This document shows positions 16,588-25,327 of a stretch of DNA of 64,000 bases, in pieces. This stretch comes from Actinomycetaceae bacterium MB13-C1-2 (GTDB taxonomy: Bacteria > Actinomycetota > Actinomycetes > Actinomycetales > Actinomycetaceae), in contig CP141731.1 of the NCBI GenBank assembly GCA_035621235.1, forward strand, positions 1,984,001 through 2,048,000. Reading direction: 5' to 3'. The translations under genes and the position numbers were made by a program. Each line of letters starts with the position of its first letter. Position 1 is the first letter of the stretch. The notes beneath the pieces are model-generated. The model worked only from the letters and a program-made list of their open reading frames with translations. It had not been told where the DNA came from and searched no databases.

Positions 16588-17294
16588 TCAAAGAGGGTTT
16601 TCGATTGATACCCGTGGCAGTGCGAGTGTGGCTTCCAGGGCGTCAATGTCCATGGCCGCGAACTCTGCTTCCGCGTCACGCTGGTAACCGGGCACACCGG
16701 GACGTGACACAGGTGCGGGACGGTTGCGGTCCTTCTGCCCGTCTTCCGTTTTCGCCCACCACAGCAGGTTCAGCAGATCCGCTTGGAAGGCTGACAGTTG
16801 ATTGCCTATCAGGTGCCATTGCCAATCGGGGAAGATTGCCCGGTAGGTCGCTGACTCAATGCTGGACAGCACTCCGACCGTGAGTTGAGCGGCCTTTACG
16901 GGTGTGAAGTCGCGGACCCCCCGCCCGTAAAGCCGCCAATAGTCTGATTCCAGTTCGTCTGGGTGCTCGCGTAATAGCCACGCGAGCGTCAGGAGTTTTT
17001 TGCTAGCCTCCCCATCACGTCAGCGAAGACTTCCCCGATCGTCTCGGGGTTCACACGTCCAGAGTCGTCACGGCAGTAATCCTTGACCTTCTTGTATTGC
17101 GTGTCCCCTAGGACCTTTTTTACTAGGCGCGGGAACCTTAGCGGGTTCTCTTCTGCCTCATCGATCAGTTCGAGGACTTCCCAGTCGTTGAGCACATCTT
17201 TGTCCACGACGAGGGTCAGGTCGTCGCCAACGACAACGGTTTCGATTGCGATTTCCTCAATTTCAGTAACGGTTTTCTTAGCGGCTGTAGCCAT
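16588..17294 (-). CDS. tail assembly chaperone G-T fusion made by -1 frameshift
   Basis: The ribosome reads the G frame to the slippery heptamer A AAA AAC, slips back one base and continues CTC CTG ACG ... in the open -1 frame for another 135 codons, giving a product of about 235 residues. The T part (REHPDELESDYWRLYGRGVR, then LLNLLWWAKTEDGQKDRN) ends 22 bases before the tape measure gene. G and GT proteins coat the tape measure while the tube polymerises. Position, order and frame are as in lambda G/GT, and the T frame has no credible start of its own close to the junction. Confidence 0.85.
16989..17294 (-). CDS. tail assembly chaperone G (unshifted product)
   Basis: A 101-residue acidic helical protein beginning MATAAKKTVTEIEEIAIE; the ATG has GGAGAC 7 bases upstream, better than more distal in-frame starts. 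It terminates 2 codons after the slippery site. Expected to act with the longer G-T product on the tape measure protein during tail assembly. Confidence 0.85.
   Translation of the reverse strand: MATAAKKTVTEIEEIAIETVVVGDDLTLVVDKDVLNDWEVLELIDEAEENPLRFPRLVKKVLGDTQYKKVKDYCRDDSGRVNPETIGEVFADVMGRLAKNS
16995..17001 (-). promoter_or_regulatory. -1 programmed frameshift site AAAAAAC
   Basis: In the G frame the codons are GCA AAA AAC TCC TGA. The heptamer A AAA AAC fits X XXY YYZ exactly, so both tRNAs can re-pair after a one-base slip, avoiding the stop two codons later. Confidence 0.85.
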
Positions 17295-17388
17295 TTTTGC
17301 GTCTCCATTTCGCGTGTTTGCGTCTCCACCTGTTGATTGAGTTGATGCGTGCGGGCCGGGAGACGCATCACCGACCCGCACACGCCTG

Positions 17389-17550
17389 TTACGCCGCTTC
17401 GATTGCGGCGAGAATCTGCGCCTTCGTCATCGACCCATCAACCTCAAGGTCGAGATTCAGCGCGTAGTTGAGTAATTCGTCCTTCAGCCACTTAGAGGAC
17501 GGCGAATCGGTGTCTTCCGTAGCCAATGCCGGGGTCACCGGCGCTGACAT
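17389..17550 (-). CDS. small phage protein with HeH/SAP-like motif (53 aa)
   Basis: Begins MSAPVTPALATEDTDSPSSK and ends with WLKDELLNYALNLDLEVDGS then MTKAQILAAIEAA, the helix-extended loop-helix pattern of HeH/SAP/Rho-N domains that often end phage connector or tail proteins. It is between the tail tube gene (2-base gap) and the chaperones. The connector-region protein encoded at 19566 ends with a similar motif. Confidence 0.65.
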   Translation of the reverse strand: MSAPVTPALATEDTDSPSSKWLKDELLNYALNLDLEVDGSMTKAQILAAIEAA

Positions 17551-17552
17551 GG

Positions 17553-18122
17553 CTACGGCTGGCTGGGGACCGCGTAATAGTCGCGGGCCGTGTCACCATC
17601 CACCTGACTGGACGGATAAGCAGTAATCGAGGACTCGAAGCTTCGCGGCGTACCGTTCTGTGACTGGACACCACCTGACCGGAAAAGCTCACCCTCAGGA
17701 ATTACCGTGCGCTGAATCGTGCCGTTGGAATGCAAGTATTCCTGCACGAAGCTGCGCTTCCCGTTCGACTTCGCGTTGTGACGGACCATAGGATTCCCGT
17801 CTTCAACTACGACATTGTCTTGGCCGTAATACTCCTTGAGCACGTCCACGTCGAGGGTCTGTAAGAAGGCTTGAGTGAAGGTCTCCTTACGGGACGTGGT
17901 CATGGTTAGTACCGTGTCACCACCGAAGGCCACCGCCTCTGAAGACTCGATTTCTTCCTCGTTCGTCGAGCCGTCAGATGTGAGATAGCCAAGCTTCACG
18001 AACGCCACATTGAGCGCGGTAGTCGCGTCTGTTGGTAAAGCGGTTCCAAGGGGTGCGCCATACATGACGCCCCCAGTATTCGGCTTCGGAGCCGTTACGA
18101 GGCTCCCTGTTGGTGCACCCAT
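17553..18122 (-). CDS. major tail (tube) protein
   Basis: A 189-residue protein upstream of the tail chaperones and tape measure, the standard place for the tube subunit. It contains LGTALPTDATTALNVAFVKLG followed by GYLTSDGSTNEEEIESSE, typical of actinophage tube proteins that assemble as stacked hexameric rings. Strong TAGGAGGAAAAC precedes the ATG, consistent with high expression. A strong leftward terminator lies just upstream. Confidence 0.82.
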   Translation of the reverse strand: MGAPTGSLVTAPKPNTGGVMYGAPLGTALPTDATTALNVAFVKLGYLTSDGSTNEEEIESSEAVAFGGDTVLTMTTSRKETFTQAFLQTLDVDVLKEYYGQDNVVVEDGNPMVRHNAKSNGKRSFVQEYLHSNGTIQRTVIPEGELFRSGGVQSQNGTPRSFESSITAYPSSQVDGDTARDYYAVPSQP

Positions 18123-18150
18123 GTTTTCCTCCTAGATGGTTTGGGGCATG

Positions 18151-18175
18151 AAAAAAGCCGTCCACGTTGGACGGC
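18151..18175 (-). terminator. strong terminator-like hairpin in front of the tail tube gene
   Basis: GCCGTCCA pairs perfectly with TGGACGGC around a 3-base loop, followed on the - strand by TTTTTT, only 28 bases before the tube gene start. It divides head/connector genes from tail genes. Confidence 0.8.
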
Positions 18176-18193
18176 TCAGATAGTGAGTAGGTT

Positions 18194-18559
18194 TTACGGG
18201 TTAGGCCAGGCGACAACGAGGCTAATGACGGTCTGCCAACGCGCTTGCTTGGTGTCGGGGTCTGGCCAGTTGTACGTGGAGCCAATGCTGACGCGGGCTA
18301 TCTCCGAAATCTCGGTCAGGTGGGGGAGTTCGCGGCGCAGCAGGTTCGATAGGTCTTCACATTCGGCGACCGATTGGCCCCACACCTGGATCGCGAGGTT
18401 CGGGAGATCCCTGAAAGTGTCAATCGCGCCGCCAGTGCGTTCCACGGTGATAAACCTGGGGGGCCGCTCCTTCCGGACGGTCGCAAACGCTTCCAGGCCC
18501 GCAGCAACCAAGTGAGGACGACCGTTGAGCCACTGGATGACAGTTGCGGTGATGTTCAT
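18194..18559 (-). CDS. tail terminator/completion protein
   Basis: A 121-residue protein with the pattern of the lambda gpU/HK97 gp10-region tail terminator group: PPRFITVERTGGAIDTFRDLPNLAIQVWG then helix AECEDLSNLLRREL and a final strand WQTVISLVVAWPNP. It caps the tail tube and joins it to the head. Its gene is immediately 5' of the tube gene, as usual. Confidence 0.72.
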   Translation of the reverse strand: MNITATVIQWLNGRPHLVAAGLEAFATVRKERPPRFITVERTGGAIDTFRDLPNLAIQVWGQSVAECEDLSNLLRRELPHLTEISEIARVSIGSTYNWPDPDTKQARWQTVISLVVAWPNP

Positions 18560-18804
18560 GGTGCGCCCCCGTTCCCACCCTTGAGCAAAGTGTTGTTACG
18601 CCGGTTGTCCTCATCAGCTTCACGGGTCGCCGGTTTCACCATTCCCTGCGCGCGGTTCTTACCTGGCTGCACGTCTGCCACATACCCTTCACCCATGCGT
18701 GAGGCGACCTCCTGACAGATACCAAGGATTCGCTGCTGCGTGGACTGCCTCCGCAAGATTTCCCGGAACCCCTCATGGTTAGCCACAAACTTGTGTTTCG
18801 CCAC
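18556..18804 (-). CDS. small head-tail joining protein
   Basis: An 82-residue basic protein (MAKHKFVANHEGFREILRRQ). It overlaps the next gene by ATGA and belongs to the connector cluster. It resembles the short HK97-gp10-like proteins of actinophages (helix, then GEGYVADVQPGKNRAQGMV); assignment is by position and general look. Confidence 0.65.
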   Translation of the reverse strand: MAKHKFVANHEGFREILRRQSTQQRILGICQEVASRMGEGYVADVQPGKNRAQGMVKPATREADEDNRRNNTLLKGGNGGAP

Positions 18805-18807
18805 GTC

Positions 18808-19146
18808 TCATCCCTTCACGGTTTCAACTTCGACGGGCATGTTCCACTGGCCGGGAGTGTTCTCCGGCGTGTACGGTTGCGGGTCTCCGATGACGGCGTA
18901 CCACTGGCCGCGCACACGAATCTCACCGCCCCGAAGTGACCCCTCGAACGTCTTAGGGAAATGGAGGTTGAAAACGACTCGAACGCCCGCTGGCCGCTCA
19001 GCGTCCGTCAGGTCAGCGCGTGGGCCAGGGGCGACTAGGACGTTCTCAACGTCCCGCTCATCCGTACCCCAGATCTCGTCGTTGGCCGCGTCATGGCCGA
19101 TCAGCACGTCTGGCACGCGGATACGCACCGGTTCGCCGACGATCAT
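18808..19146 (-). CDS. head-closure/connector protein
   Basis: A 112-residue protein; the start ATG at 19146 overlaps the upstream stop (ATGA), better than an upstream in-frame alternative. It is beta-rich (RIRVPDVLIGHDAANDEIWG; GVRVVFNLHFPKTFEG; GGEIRVRGQWYAVIGDPQPY), consistent with the small barrel of stopper proteins that close the head after packaging. Confidence 0.68.
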   Translation of the reverse strand: MIVGEPVRIRVPDVLIGHDAANDEIWGTDERDVENVLVAPGPRADLTDAERPAGVRVVFNLHFPKTFEGSLRGGEIRVRGQWYAVIGDPQPYTPENTPGQWNMPVEVETVKG

Positions 19147-19547
19147 TTGCGGCCCGCCAACAGGTCGATCTCCCACGCCTTACCGCTCATGATCCCTAGG
19201 CGCTTACGGTGCACCTTCGTGAATGACAGGTTGCCAACGGGGTTCACGTACTTCACAGTTTCCTGATAAGGCCCGCCGCCTTGCTGGTATGACTCGATGC
19301 CGATCCCGCCAGGGCTTGCGGTCGCATACGCGACCATGTCGCAGCAGACATCGGCGGCTAAGTCCTTATCTAGATCCCCGTCCGCGATCCGCTGATCCAA
19401 ATCGACGCCGTACTCTTTCGCGTCGGCCCGCATAATGCGTGACGCTCGTTTCAAGAGCGCGTCCAGGTTCGCTGGGGAAGCACCGTCACCAAACCCGTTG
19501 TTCTCGTAGTAGTTCGTGTCTGCGAACGGCCCAGGAGATTCAGTCAC
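19143..19547 (-). CDS. head-tail connector/adaptor protein
   Basis: A 134-residue protein from GTG at 19547, with AAGGGG about 8 bases upstream; a start 9 bases further up is possible. Helices in the middle (PANLDALLKRASRIMRADAK; LAADVCCDMVAYATAS) followed by GGIGIESYQQGGGPYQETVKY match the small helical adaptor proteins attached to the portal in siphoviruses. Located between the capsid and stopper genes. Confidence 0.7.
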   Translation of the reverse strand: MTESPGPFADTNYYENNGFGDGASPANLDALLKRASRIMRADAKEYGVDLDQRIADGDLDKDLAADVCCDMVAYATASPGGIGIESYQQGGGPYQETVKYVNPVGNLSFTKVHRKRLGIMSGKAWEIDLLAGRK

Positions 19548-19565
19548 GGCACACACCCCTTTCGC

Positions 19566-19937
19566 CTACTCGGTTTCAGCGAAATGCTGTTCAGCGAGTT
19601 CGATCATTTCCTTGCGAGTAGCCCCCTCGGGATGCTTGATCTTGTTCTCCGCCATGAATGTGACCCATTCTGCGGTAGTCGCGTTCTTGGAAAGCATCAC
19701 CGGATTACCGGCTGAATTGTCCTCTGCACCATTAGGGTCGTCGGTCTCGGATTCGTCCGAGCTGCCGTCCACGTGAACGGCTGCTACCCCATCCACTGAT
19801 TCGACAATGCCGAGGCCGAGACCCAAAAGAATGTCAGCGTCCTCGTCGGACACATTGTCTGCGTAGTGATCCACGAAAACCACACGCGGCTTGATCACAA
19901 GAAGCTCCGGATATTCGGAGCAATATAGCGTCTTCAC
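19566..19937 (-). CDS. phage head/connector-region protein with C-terminal HeH-like motif
   Basis: A 123-residue acidic protein downstream of the capsid gene. The first 45 residues form strands (YPELLVIKPRVVFVDHYADN), a low-complexity acidic linker spans 55-75, and the end (ATTAEWVTFMAENKIKHPEGATRKEMIELAEQH) is a HeH/SAP-like helix-loop-helix. The role is probably structural (head decoration or connector). Confidence 0.65.
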   Translation of the reverse strand: MKTLYCSEYPELLVIKPRVVFVDHYADNVSDEDADILLGLGLGIVESVDGVAAVHVDGSSDESETDDPNGAEDNSAGNPVMLSKNATTAEWVTFMAENKIKHPEGATRKEMIELAEQHFAETE

Positions 19938-20013
19938 TAGATTTGTTCCTTACGAAAGTTGGGAGGGAATGTGCAGGGCAAGCCCGATGTCAGATTTGCC
20001 CTGCACTGGCTGG

Positions 20014-20979
20014 CTACATGCCAGTGACGATGAGCTTTCCGTGCTTCTTCTCGTCGCCGTACTCCAGGCCGATCTCGCCGTAGAGCTGCACAGCTTCGGA
20101 CGCACCGGTCTTAGCTAGCGGCTCCACGAAGAAGTGGCCCTTACCGGGAATCGGGAGGAAGCGAGGTGCGCATTCATCCAGGGATACAACCGAAATCTGA
20201 TTGACCGGCATGTGCCGTTCCAGCATCAGGTTCGCGCGACCAAAGTCCGTCTCGAACGTTTGGAGACTGACGCCGCCAACGGTTCGAGACTCTTCCTGAT
20301 AGCCCTTGTCCTTGATGAAAATCTTGGTGAGTAGGCGCTTCAGCGTCGAGTTCACCATGACAGTGCGGGTCTCGTCGTAGGCGATACCACCCTTGTCCCA
20401 AACCTTCTGGAAAAGGTCAAGGATCGCTTCCTCGTCCAAATCGTCCTTCGCGGCGGTGACCACGTTGGTGGTCGTCGCCTGAAGCAAGCCGCGTGTCTTA
20501 CGTGGAGCCGTATTATCGTCCGGGGACTGGAAGGTTCCCGCGATGAACGATTTGTCGATGTCGAGTGCCTTTGACTTTAAGGCCGCGTCGATCTGGAACT
20601 TCAACTCCGACACGGGAATGGAAATACCCCCGATGGTCACTTGAGGCTCCCCATCAGTTGCGCGCTGCCCGGTAGCACCAAGCTTCGTGTAGGAAATCTC
20701 CACCTTCTCCTGATGGATTTCCACTACATTGCGTTCCGTGTACCGGACTCGCGCCTCCGCGTCAGGTGCCGCCGCACCCTCAAGGCGCTGACGATCGTCC
20801 GCACCCTCGCGCAGCGTGTAACCTTGCCACTCGAAAAAGGTTGCGTTGGCCTCGCGGCCCCCGGTCAGCCCGCCAATAGCGGACAGGAACGGCGTGTCAG
20901 CCGGGGTAGCGCAAAAGAGTTCCCCGACGTAGTTAGGCAGATTATAGGTTGTGCCCATACCTGTGATTGAAGCGGGCAT
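20014..20979 (-). CDS. major capsid protein, SU10-like
   Basis: A 321-residue HK97-fold capsid protein of the SU10/DUF5309 type: N-terminal MGTTYNLPNYVGELF.ATPADTPFLSAIGGL, then FEWQGYTLREG, IHQEKVEISYTKLGATGQR, a central NSTLKRLLTKIFIKDK and the C-terminal GHFFVEPLAKTGASEAVQLYGEIGLEYGDEKKHGKL. It forms the icosahedral shell. It follows the scaffold gene, as expected. GGAGGCGGC precedes the start. Confidence 0.88.
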   Translation of the reverse strand: MPASITGMGTTYNLPNYVGELFCATPADTPFLSAIGGLTGGREANATFFEWQGYTLREGADDRQRLEGAAAPDAEARVRYTERNVVEIHQEKVEISYTKLGATGQRATDGEPQVTIGGISIPVSELKFQIDAALKSKALDIDKSFIAGTFQSPDDNTAPRKTRGLLQATTTNVVTAAKDDLDEEAILDLFQKVWDKGGIAYDETRTVMVNSTLKRLLTKIFIKDKGYQEESRTVGGVSLQTFETDFGRANLMLERHMPVNQISVVSLDECAPRFLPIPGKGHFFVEPLAKTGASEAVQLYGEIGLEYGDEKKHGKLIVTGM

Positions 20980-20996
20980 AGCCGCCTCCTTTCAGA

Positions 20997-21560
20997 TCAT
21001 GCGGTCTTTGTGCCGCCAAGTTTTATAGCTTTGAGAGTCCCAACCAGGTCCATATCGCCTGCCTTAGTTGCGGCGGCGATCTGCGCGTCAATAGACACGT
21101 TTCCCGGAATGGTTGGCTCCTGCCCGATAGTTGGGACCACCTGCGGGGTTGGCGTCGCCGCCTTCCCCACACCCAGCGCTTTCAGGGTTTCCGCATGAGC
21201 CTGGATCTCCTCCAAGGTGGAGCCTGCCAGGGCCTTAGCGGGGACACCGGTAGCAGTTTCAACTTCGGTTTTCCATGCCGCCACCCACTTTTCAGCCTCA
21301 TTCGCTGCGACCTGAGCTTTGAGCGCCGCGATTTCGTCTGCCTGCTTCTGAGCCTCAGTTTTCTGGGCCTCCTCAATGGCATCGAACTCAGCGGCCTTCT
21401 TCTTCAGATCCTCGTAATCGGCATACTTTGACCGCTCACGATTCACTCGCTCCCCAATAATCTTGTCTAGGGCTTCCTGGGACGCGGGAGGCGTCCAAGT
21501 TTGCTCAGACTGCGTAGGGGGAGTAGGAACTGGCGTTTTGGTCTCAGTAGTTTCGGACAT
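20997..21560 (-). CDS. capsid scaffolding protein
   Basis: A 187-residue, highly charged coiled-coil protein (GERVNRERSKYADYEDLKKK; EEAQKTEAQKQADEIAALK) with a proline-rich start and a short C-terminal tail (DMDLVGTLKAIKLGG). These features and its place just before the capsid gene identify the internal scaffold that directs procapsid assembly. Confidence 0.85.
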   Translation of the reverse strand: MSETTETKTPVPTPPTQSEQTWTPPASQEALDKIIGERVNRERSKYADYEDLKKKAAEFDAIEEAQKTEAQKQADEIAALKAQVAANEAEKWVAAWKTEVETATGVPAKALAGSTLEEIQAHAETLKALGVGKAATPTPQVVPTIGQEPTIPGNVSIDAQIAAATKAGDMDLVGTLKAIKLGGTKTA

Positions 21561-21625
21561 GGTTATTCCACCTTCCTAGGTGTGATTCGGCGTCGCTAAT
21601 GGCCCCCGCGACGAAAAGGGGAAAT

Positions 21626-22369
21626 TTATGTGGCCACCCTGAAGAAGTCAGGGAAGTCTTTTCTCATACGATTCACGGTCTGCCCCAGGCTGTCACCAGG
21701 TTTCCGCGATGATTCGTACATGGAGTAGTAGAGGTCCGGATCGTAGCCGTCAATGTGCGCTTGGGTTGCGTCCCACGACGCGACGACCTGGCAGTGACAG
21801 TTATCGTGAAACTGGGAGTGCAATCCGTCCCTGTCTTTCGGATTCAATTCTGCGGCCTCCCTGGTCGTGTAAACCCAGCCGCGCGACCCCATGATCACGC
21901 AGAATCCGCACGGGTCCGATCCGGTAGGAACATGAGCGAAGCGTGGACGTGCGGGGTCCAAGCGGACATTCCTAGCGATCGTGTCTCGCGCCCCGTAGGT
22001 CACATGTCGCTGGAGCGCGCCCTTCAGGAGATCGAACGCTCCCTGCGGGTTGTCCTTGAACAGTTCCCCTGACGCCCACCGGACCGACCCAATCACACGG
22101 TCCGCATCATCGGGGGAGCCGAGCCTAGCCACATACCGGCCGCCAACCTCTTTGGCGCGGACCTGCTCATACCAGTCAGCCGCCACCCCCGCCGACAGGT
22201 CCCCAAACTCTGAGCTAATAGCTGGGACCACTTCCAAAAGAGCGTCCCTAACCCTCTCAGGCTTTCCCAGATCAACAGATCGGAAGAAGTCCGCCAACAG
22301 GGCTTCGGCGTCGGCAGAAACCTTGCCGGTAGCGTCCGCTAGCCGACTAACATCACTCCGAGCTACCAT
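21626..22369 (-). CDS. MuF/VG15-like minor capsid protein
   Basis: A 247-residue protein starting at ATG 22369 inside the end of the portal gene (17-base overlap). The cysteine/histidine cluster GSDPCGFCVIMGSRGWVY ... HSQFHDNCHCQVV is the hallmark of VG15/MuF-type minor head proteins of actinobacteriophages and probably binds zinc. Such proteins join the portal and interior of the capsid and may be injected with DNA. Confidence 0.82.
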   Translation of the reverse strand: MVARSDVSRLADATGKVSADAEALLADFFRSVDLGKPERVRDALLEVVPAISSEFGDLSAGVAADWYEQVRAKEVGGRYVARLGSPDDADRVIGSVRWASGELFKDNPQGAFDLLKGALQRHVTYGARDTIARNVRLDPARPRFAHVPTGSDPCGFCVIMGSRGWVYTTREAAELNPKDRDGLHSQFHDNCHCQVVASWDATQAHIDGYDPDLYYSMYESSRKPGDSLGQTVNRMRKDFPDFFRVAT

Positions 22370-23804
22370 CAGTGACCACCACAGGATCAGGGGTCGCCTC
22401 AGACCGCTTCGACGCGAGCACTCGATCCAGCAAGTCACTAGACCTAGCTCGCTTCAACTGCGACTGAGCCCTAACGATCTGAGCCTTGGTCATACCGAGC
22501 ATTTCCATGCCAACCTCAGTACCAGCAAGCCCATCGACCATGGCGACCTGCTTAGCGCCAGCGTCAGCAATCGCCGCCTTCGTGAACCGCTCAGGGGACC
22601 GCCACGACAACGACAAGCCCATCATTTCCTCAGGTGGCTCAGTCAGGCCATCGCGGAGCATCACAACGTCCTCACAAATGCTAAGAACCTCGTCCCCATA
22701 AATGAGATGTTGAGACTCCGCATCATTGACAACATCCTCACGGCCAACCCGCTTAGAATCCGCCGACTCAGCGTTAGCGGAAGACACGCCAAGAGACGAC
22801 AAGGGGACGCCAGAATGACTCGAAAATTCCGACGCCAACTCCCGCAAACCAGCAATATGCGGTTCAGGGGACTGCGCTTTGATTACCTCAAGTTTGGGGG
22901 TCTCATGGTCCTCATCCTTCGGAATGCCATTCATTCGGCCCATAACGAACGACCACAATGGAATCGTCTGACCGTTCTCATCTAGGAACGTATTCTTACC
23001 AACCCCCATCAGCATCAGCTTGAGTGTGGCGAAAAGTTCGGAGTGCACATCGAAGCGCGCACCAGCGCGCACCGCGCGATCCGTCAGTGACATGGTTACC
23101 CGGTCAATCCGAGACTTACCGAAAGGGCGATCCAGGTTGGGGCGATTCGCGAGCCGGTGAAACATTAGGCGCTTCGTCCGATTCGGAATATCCGCGTCAA
23201 CGAACCATCCGCCACCATTGTCGCGACACACATATGTCGCCTCAGGGAGCATCAAAGTAATCAAGGTCGGCTGACCCAAAGCATCCGTATCATTTATCAG
23301 CAAACCCGCCGTCATCTGACGTAGACGCCTGTCCCACAGGCCCGTCGCGAACAGGGCAGAATGAAACATGATCAGTTGCTCGGGTTCACCTCGCGAAACG
23401 TCCCCCTCAGTCACCGAAGCAAAAGAAGTAGACAGCGCAGTTGCGGAAACAATCGCTGACGGCAGCTCAGTCCAAAACTTGTTCTTACGCAGAACCGGTC
23501 CCAAGCCAAACGGGTCAGGCTCGTCATCCGGGGAGTCGATGCCCTCCAAAACAATCCGGTTAGCCAACTCGTAGACGGCCTTTTCAGGCCACCCAAAAAC
23601 AACATTCAGCTTGTCAACCAGGGACGGCGGCAAAGCCACTTCTAGATCCTTGAACTGGTTCTTGGCGTCCATATACAGCAGGCGCGTAATGTTCCGGGGC
23701 TGCTTCTTCGCCCACTGCCCCCAAAGCTCATTCAGCGTATTTTGAGTTGTCTCATTCAAACCGCAGACTTGCGGCGCTGCCGGGCAGTAAACCAAAGGAT
23801 TCAT
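22353..23804 (-). CDS. portal protein
   Basis: A 483-residue SPP1-gp6-type portal: N-terminal helices, then ENKFWTE-like LRKNKFWTELPSAIVSATAL, a central beta wing (LINDTDALGQPTLITLMLPE), GKSRIDRVTMSLTDRAVRAG, and the crown region (SEFSSHSGVPLSSLGVSSAN). The dodecamer occupies one vertex, serves as DNA channel and binds terminase. It overlaps the terminase gene by ATGA. Confidence 0.88.
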   Translation of the reverse strand: MNPLVYCPAAPQVCGLNETTQNTLNELWGQWAKKQPRNITRLLYMDAKNQFKDLEVALPPSLVDKLNVVFGWPEKAVYELANRIVLEGIDSPDDEPDPFGLGPVLRKNKFWTELPSAIVSATALSTSFASVTEGDVSRGEPEQLIMFHSALFATGLWDRRLRQMTAGLLINDTDALGQPTLITLMLPEATYVCRDNGGGWFVDADIPNRTKRLMFHRLANRPNLDRPFGKSRIDRVTMSLTDRAVRAGARFDVHSELFATLKLMLMGVGKNTFLDENGQTIPLWSFVMGRMNGIPKDEDHETPKLEVIKAQSPEPHIAGLRELASEFSSHSGVPLSSLGVSSANAESADSKRVGREDVVNDAESQHLIYGDEVLSICEDVVMLRDGLTEPPEEMMGLSLSWRSPERFTKAAIADAGAKQVAMVDGLAGTEVGMEMLGMTKAQIVRAQSQLKRARSSDLLDRVLASKRSEATPDPVVVTDGSSE

Positions 23805-25327
23805 CGTGTCAGCACCACCCCTCCCGGCAGGTCATTCACTGATCGCCGTTTCGTGTGCTTCACAGCCCAAAATGCGTAAGTTACGGCCTCCAGCAGCGCC
23901 ACATTTTCCCCCTCGGGAGCGTCCCAGCCGAAACCACCAAGCGGACCAATCTTTCGAGGAACCGCGAACTCAACCTGACGATCCAAGACCTCTTGCCCGA
24001 TATGCGTCAAAGACATGTCCGTAAGTGCCTGCAATAGCTCTGCACAAGCTGCCGTCACCAAGTCAGGTGTCATCTTGATCAGTAATTTCTTGTTACGCAC
24101 GCCCACATCCCGCAGAGCCTCAATTAGCATGTCAGCGCCGCGTTTACCGTCGATCACTATCTGAGCCGCGTCCGGTGCGCGAGGCACCAGGAAATCAAGA
24201 ATCGGGCCAATACCACCGGTCATGTCGAACACTTCGATGCCCTCAACATGGATAGGGCCGTGGCTAGGTTTGCATGCCACGGCGAGGCCTGCAACCATCC
24301 CATCAACCGAGAAGCGCACCGCATAAGCCACGCGACCACCTGACGGAGCCTCGTCCGCATCAACGGTTAGCCGCCGCCACTTCGGGAAATCGATCGCGTG
24401 ATTCGCGTTGCTCTTATCCCAGATCCCATAAGCCTCACGCCGAAAATTGTCATCACTACTCAAGAACTTCCGCATTCGCAAGATCGCAGTCTTATCGGTC
24501 CTATGCGGGTAAGACGGATTGCATTTCGCGATCTGATCCCAGTCAATGATCTTCGCGTCCTCATCAGCCGACAACTCGACATAGGCAGTGTCAGGATCAC
24601 CCTCAAGAGCATCATTACGACGATTAGCGAACTCATCCCCATTATCAGCCGGACGCGGCGGCGTACCCATCATAAAAATCAAGCCATTCGGGGCCGCGTT
24701 CGTCGCCGGAACCATGTCCGCCATCGTCGTTTCGTTGACACGTTGAGCTTCATCCAGGACCAGGACATCAACCTTGTCGAAACCGAGGCCAAATCCTTGC
24801 GACCTAGCACCAAACAGGATGCGTGAACCATTCTTGAACTTCACCATCTGCTGACCGTTCGCCGCCCTCGGCGGACCGTCCAAATAGGCGGCAACCTTCG
24901 GCTTGCGGGCCATAGCCTGCATCTTCGTGAACGTCTCATCCGAAGTGCGCGTATGATGCGCAGTCCAAATCACCGTTAGACCAGGAATCAGCGAGCATAA
25001 GGCAAACATCATCCAGCCAATCAGGTAGGTCTTACCAACCTGACGCGGAATCGAGAGGATCACGCCGCCAACACCCGCCGCGTACTTCCCATCAGCACGC
25101 TTCGATAACGCCAAACGCCCAATGCCGTCCTGCCAGCGGTCAAAGGGAATACCAAACTGTCTGCAACGATCCCTGACCATCGGCCATCCAGTAGAGACAA
25201 TGCCCTTCGGCTTGACTACATGCCTAGCAACCTCAGAAAGCTTCCGATCCTGACTAGAAGGCTTCGACGGTGGGCGAGCATTAGATCGCTTCCTCGTCCC
25301 AGGCTTCGTCTTCTGAGACTGCGTCAT
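23801..25327 (-). CDS. terminase large subunit
   Basis: A 508-residue packaging motor. Start ATG at 25327 is supported by GAGGAGGCTGAGC and overlaps TerS by 47 bases; longer in-frame starts lie in the TerS coding sequence and give an unnaturally Arg-rich leader. ATPase: Walker A-like SIPRQVGKTYL near residue 95, Walker B VLVLDEAQ near 190, coupling motif GTPPRP near 220. A C-terminal RNase H-like nuclease follows (VRFSVDGMVAGLAV; IVIDGKRGADML; VTAACAELLQAL). It cuts and pumps concatemeric DNA into the head. Confidence 0.92.
   Translation of the reverse strand: MTQSQKTKPGTRKRSNARPPSKPSSQDRKLSEVARHVVKPKGIVSTGWPMVRDRCRQFGIPFDRWQDGIGRLALSKRADGKYAAGVGGVILSIPRQVGKTYLIGWMMFALCSLIPGLTVIWTAHHTRTSDETFTKMQAMARKPKVAAYLDGPPRAANGQQMVKFKNGSRILFGARSQGFGLGFDKVDVLVLDEAQRVNETTMADMVPATNAAPNGLIFMMGTPPRPADNGDEFANRRNDALEGDPDTAYVELSADEDAKIIDWDQIAKCNPSYPHRTDKTAILRMRKFLSSDDNFRREAYGIWDKSNANHAIDFPKWRRLTVDADEAPSGGRVAYAVRFSVDGMVAGLAVACKPSHGPIHVEGIEVFDMTGGIGPILDFLVPRAPDAAQIVIDGKRGADMLIEALRDVGVRNKKLLIKMTPDLVTAACAELLQALTDMSLTHIGQEVLDRQVEFAVPRKIGPLGGFGWDAPEGENVALLEAVTYAFWAVKHTKRRSVNDLPGGVVLTR

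Noticed and set aside
22050-22985. 311-codon + strand frame opposite portal and MuF genes
   Set aside because: Shadow frame; composition is that of antisense to real genes and no known domain is visible.
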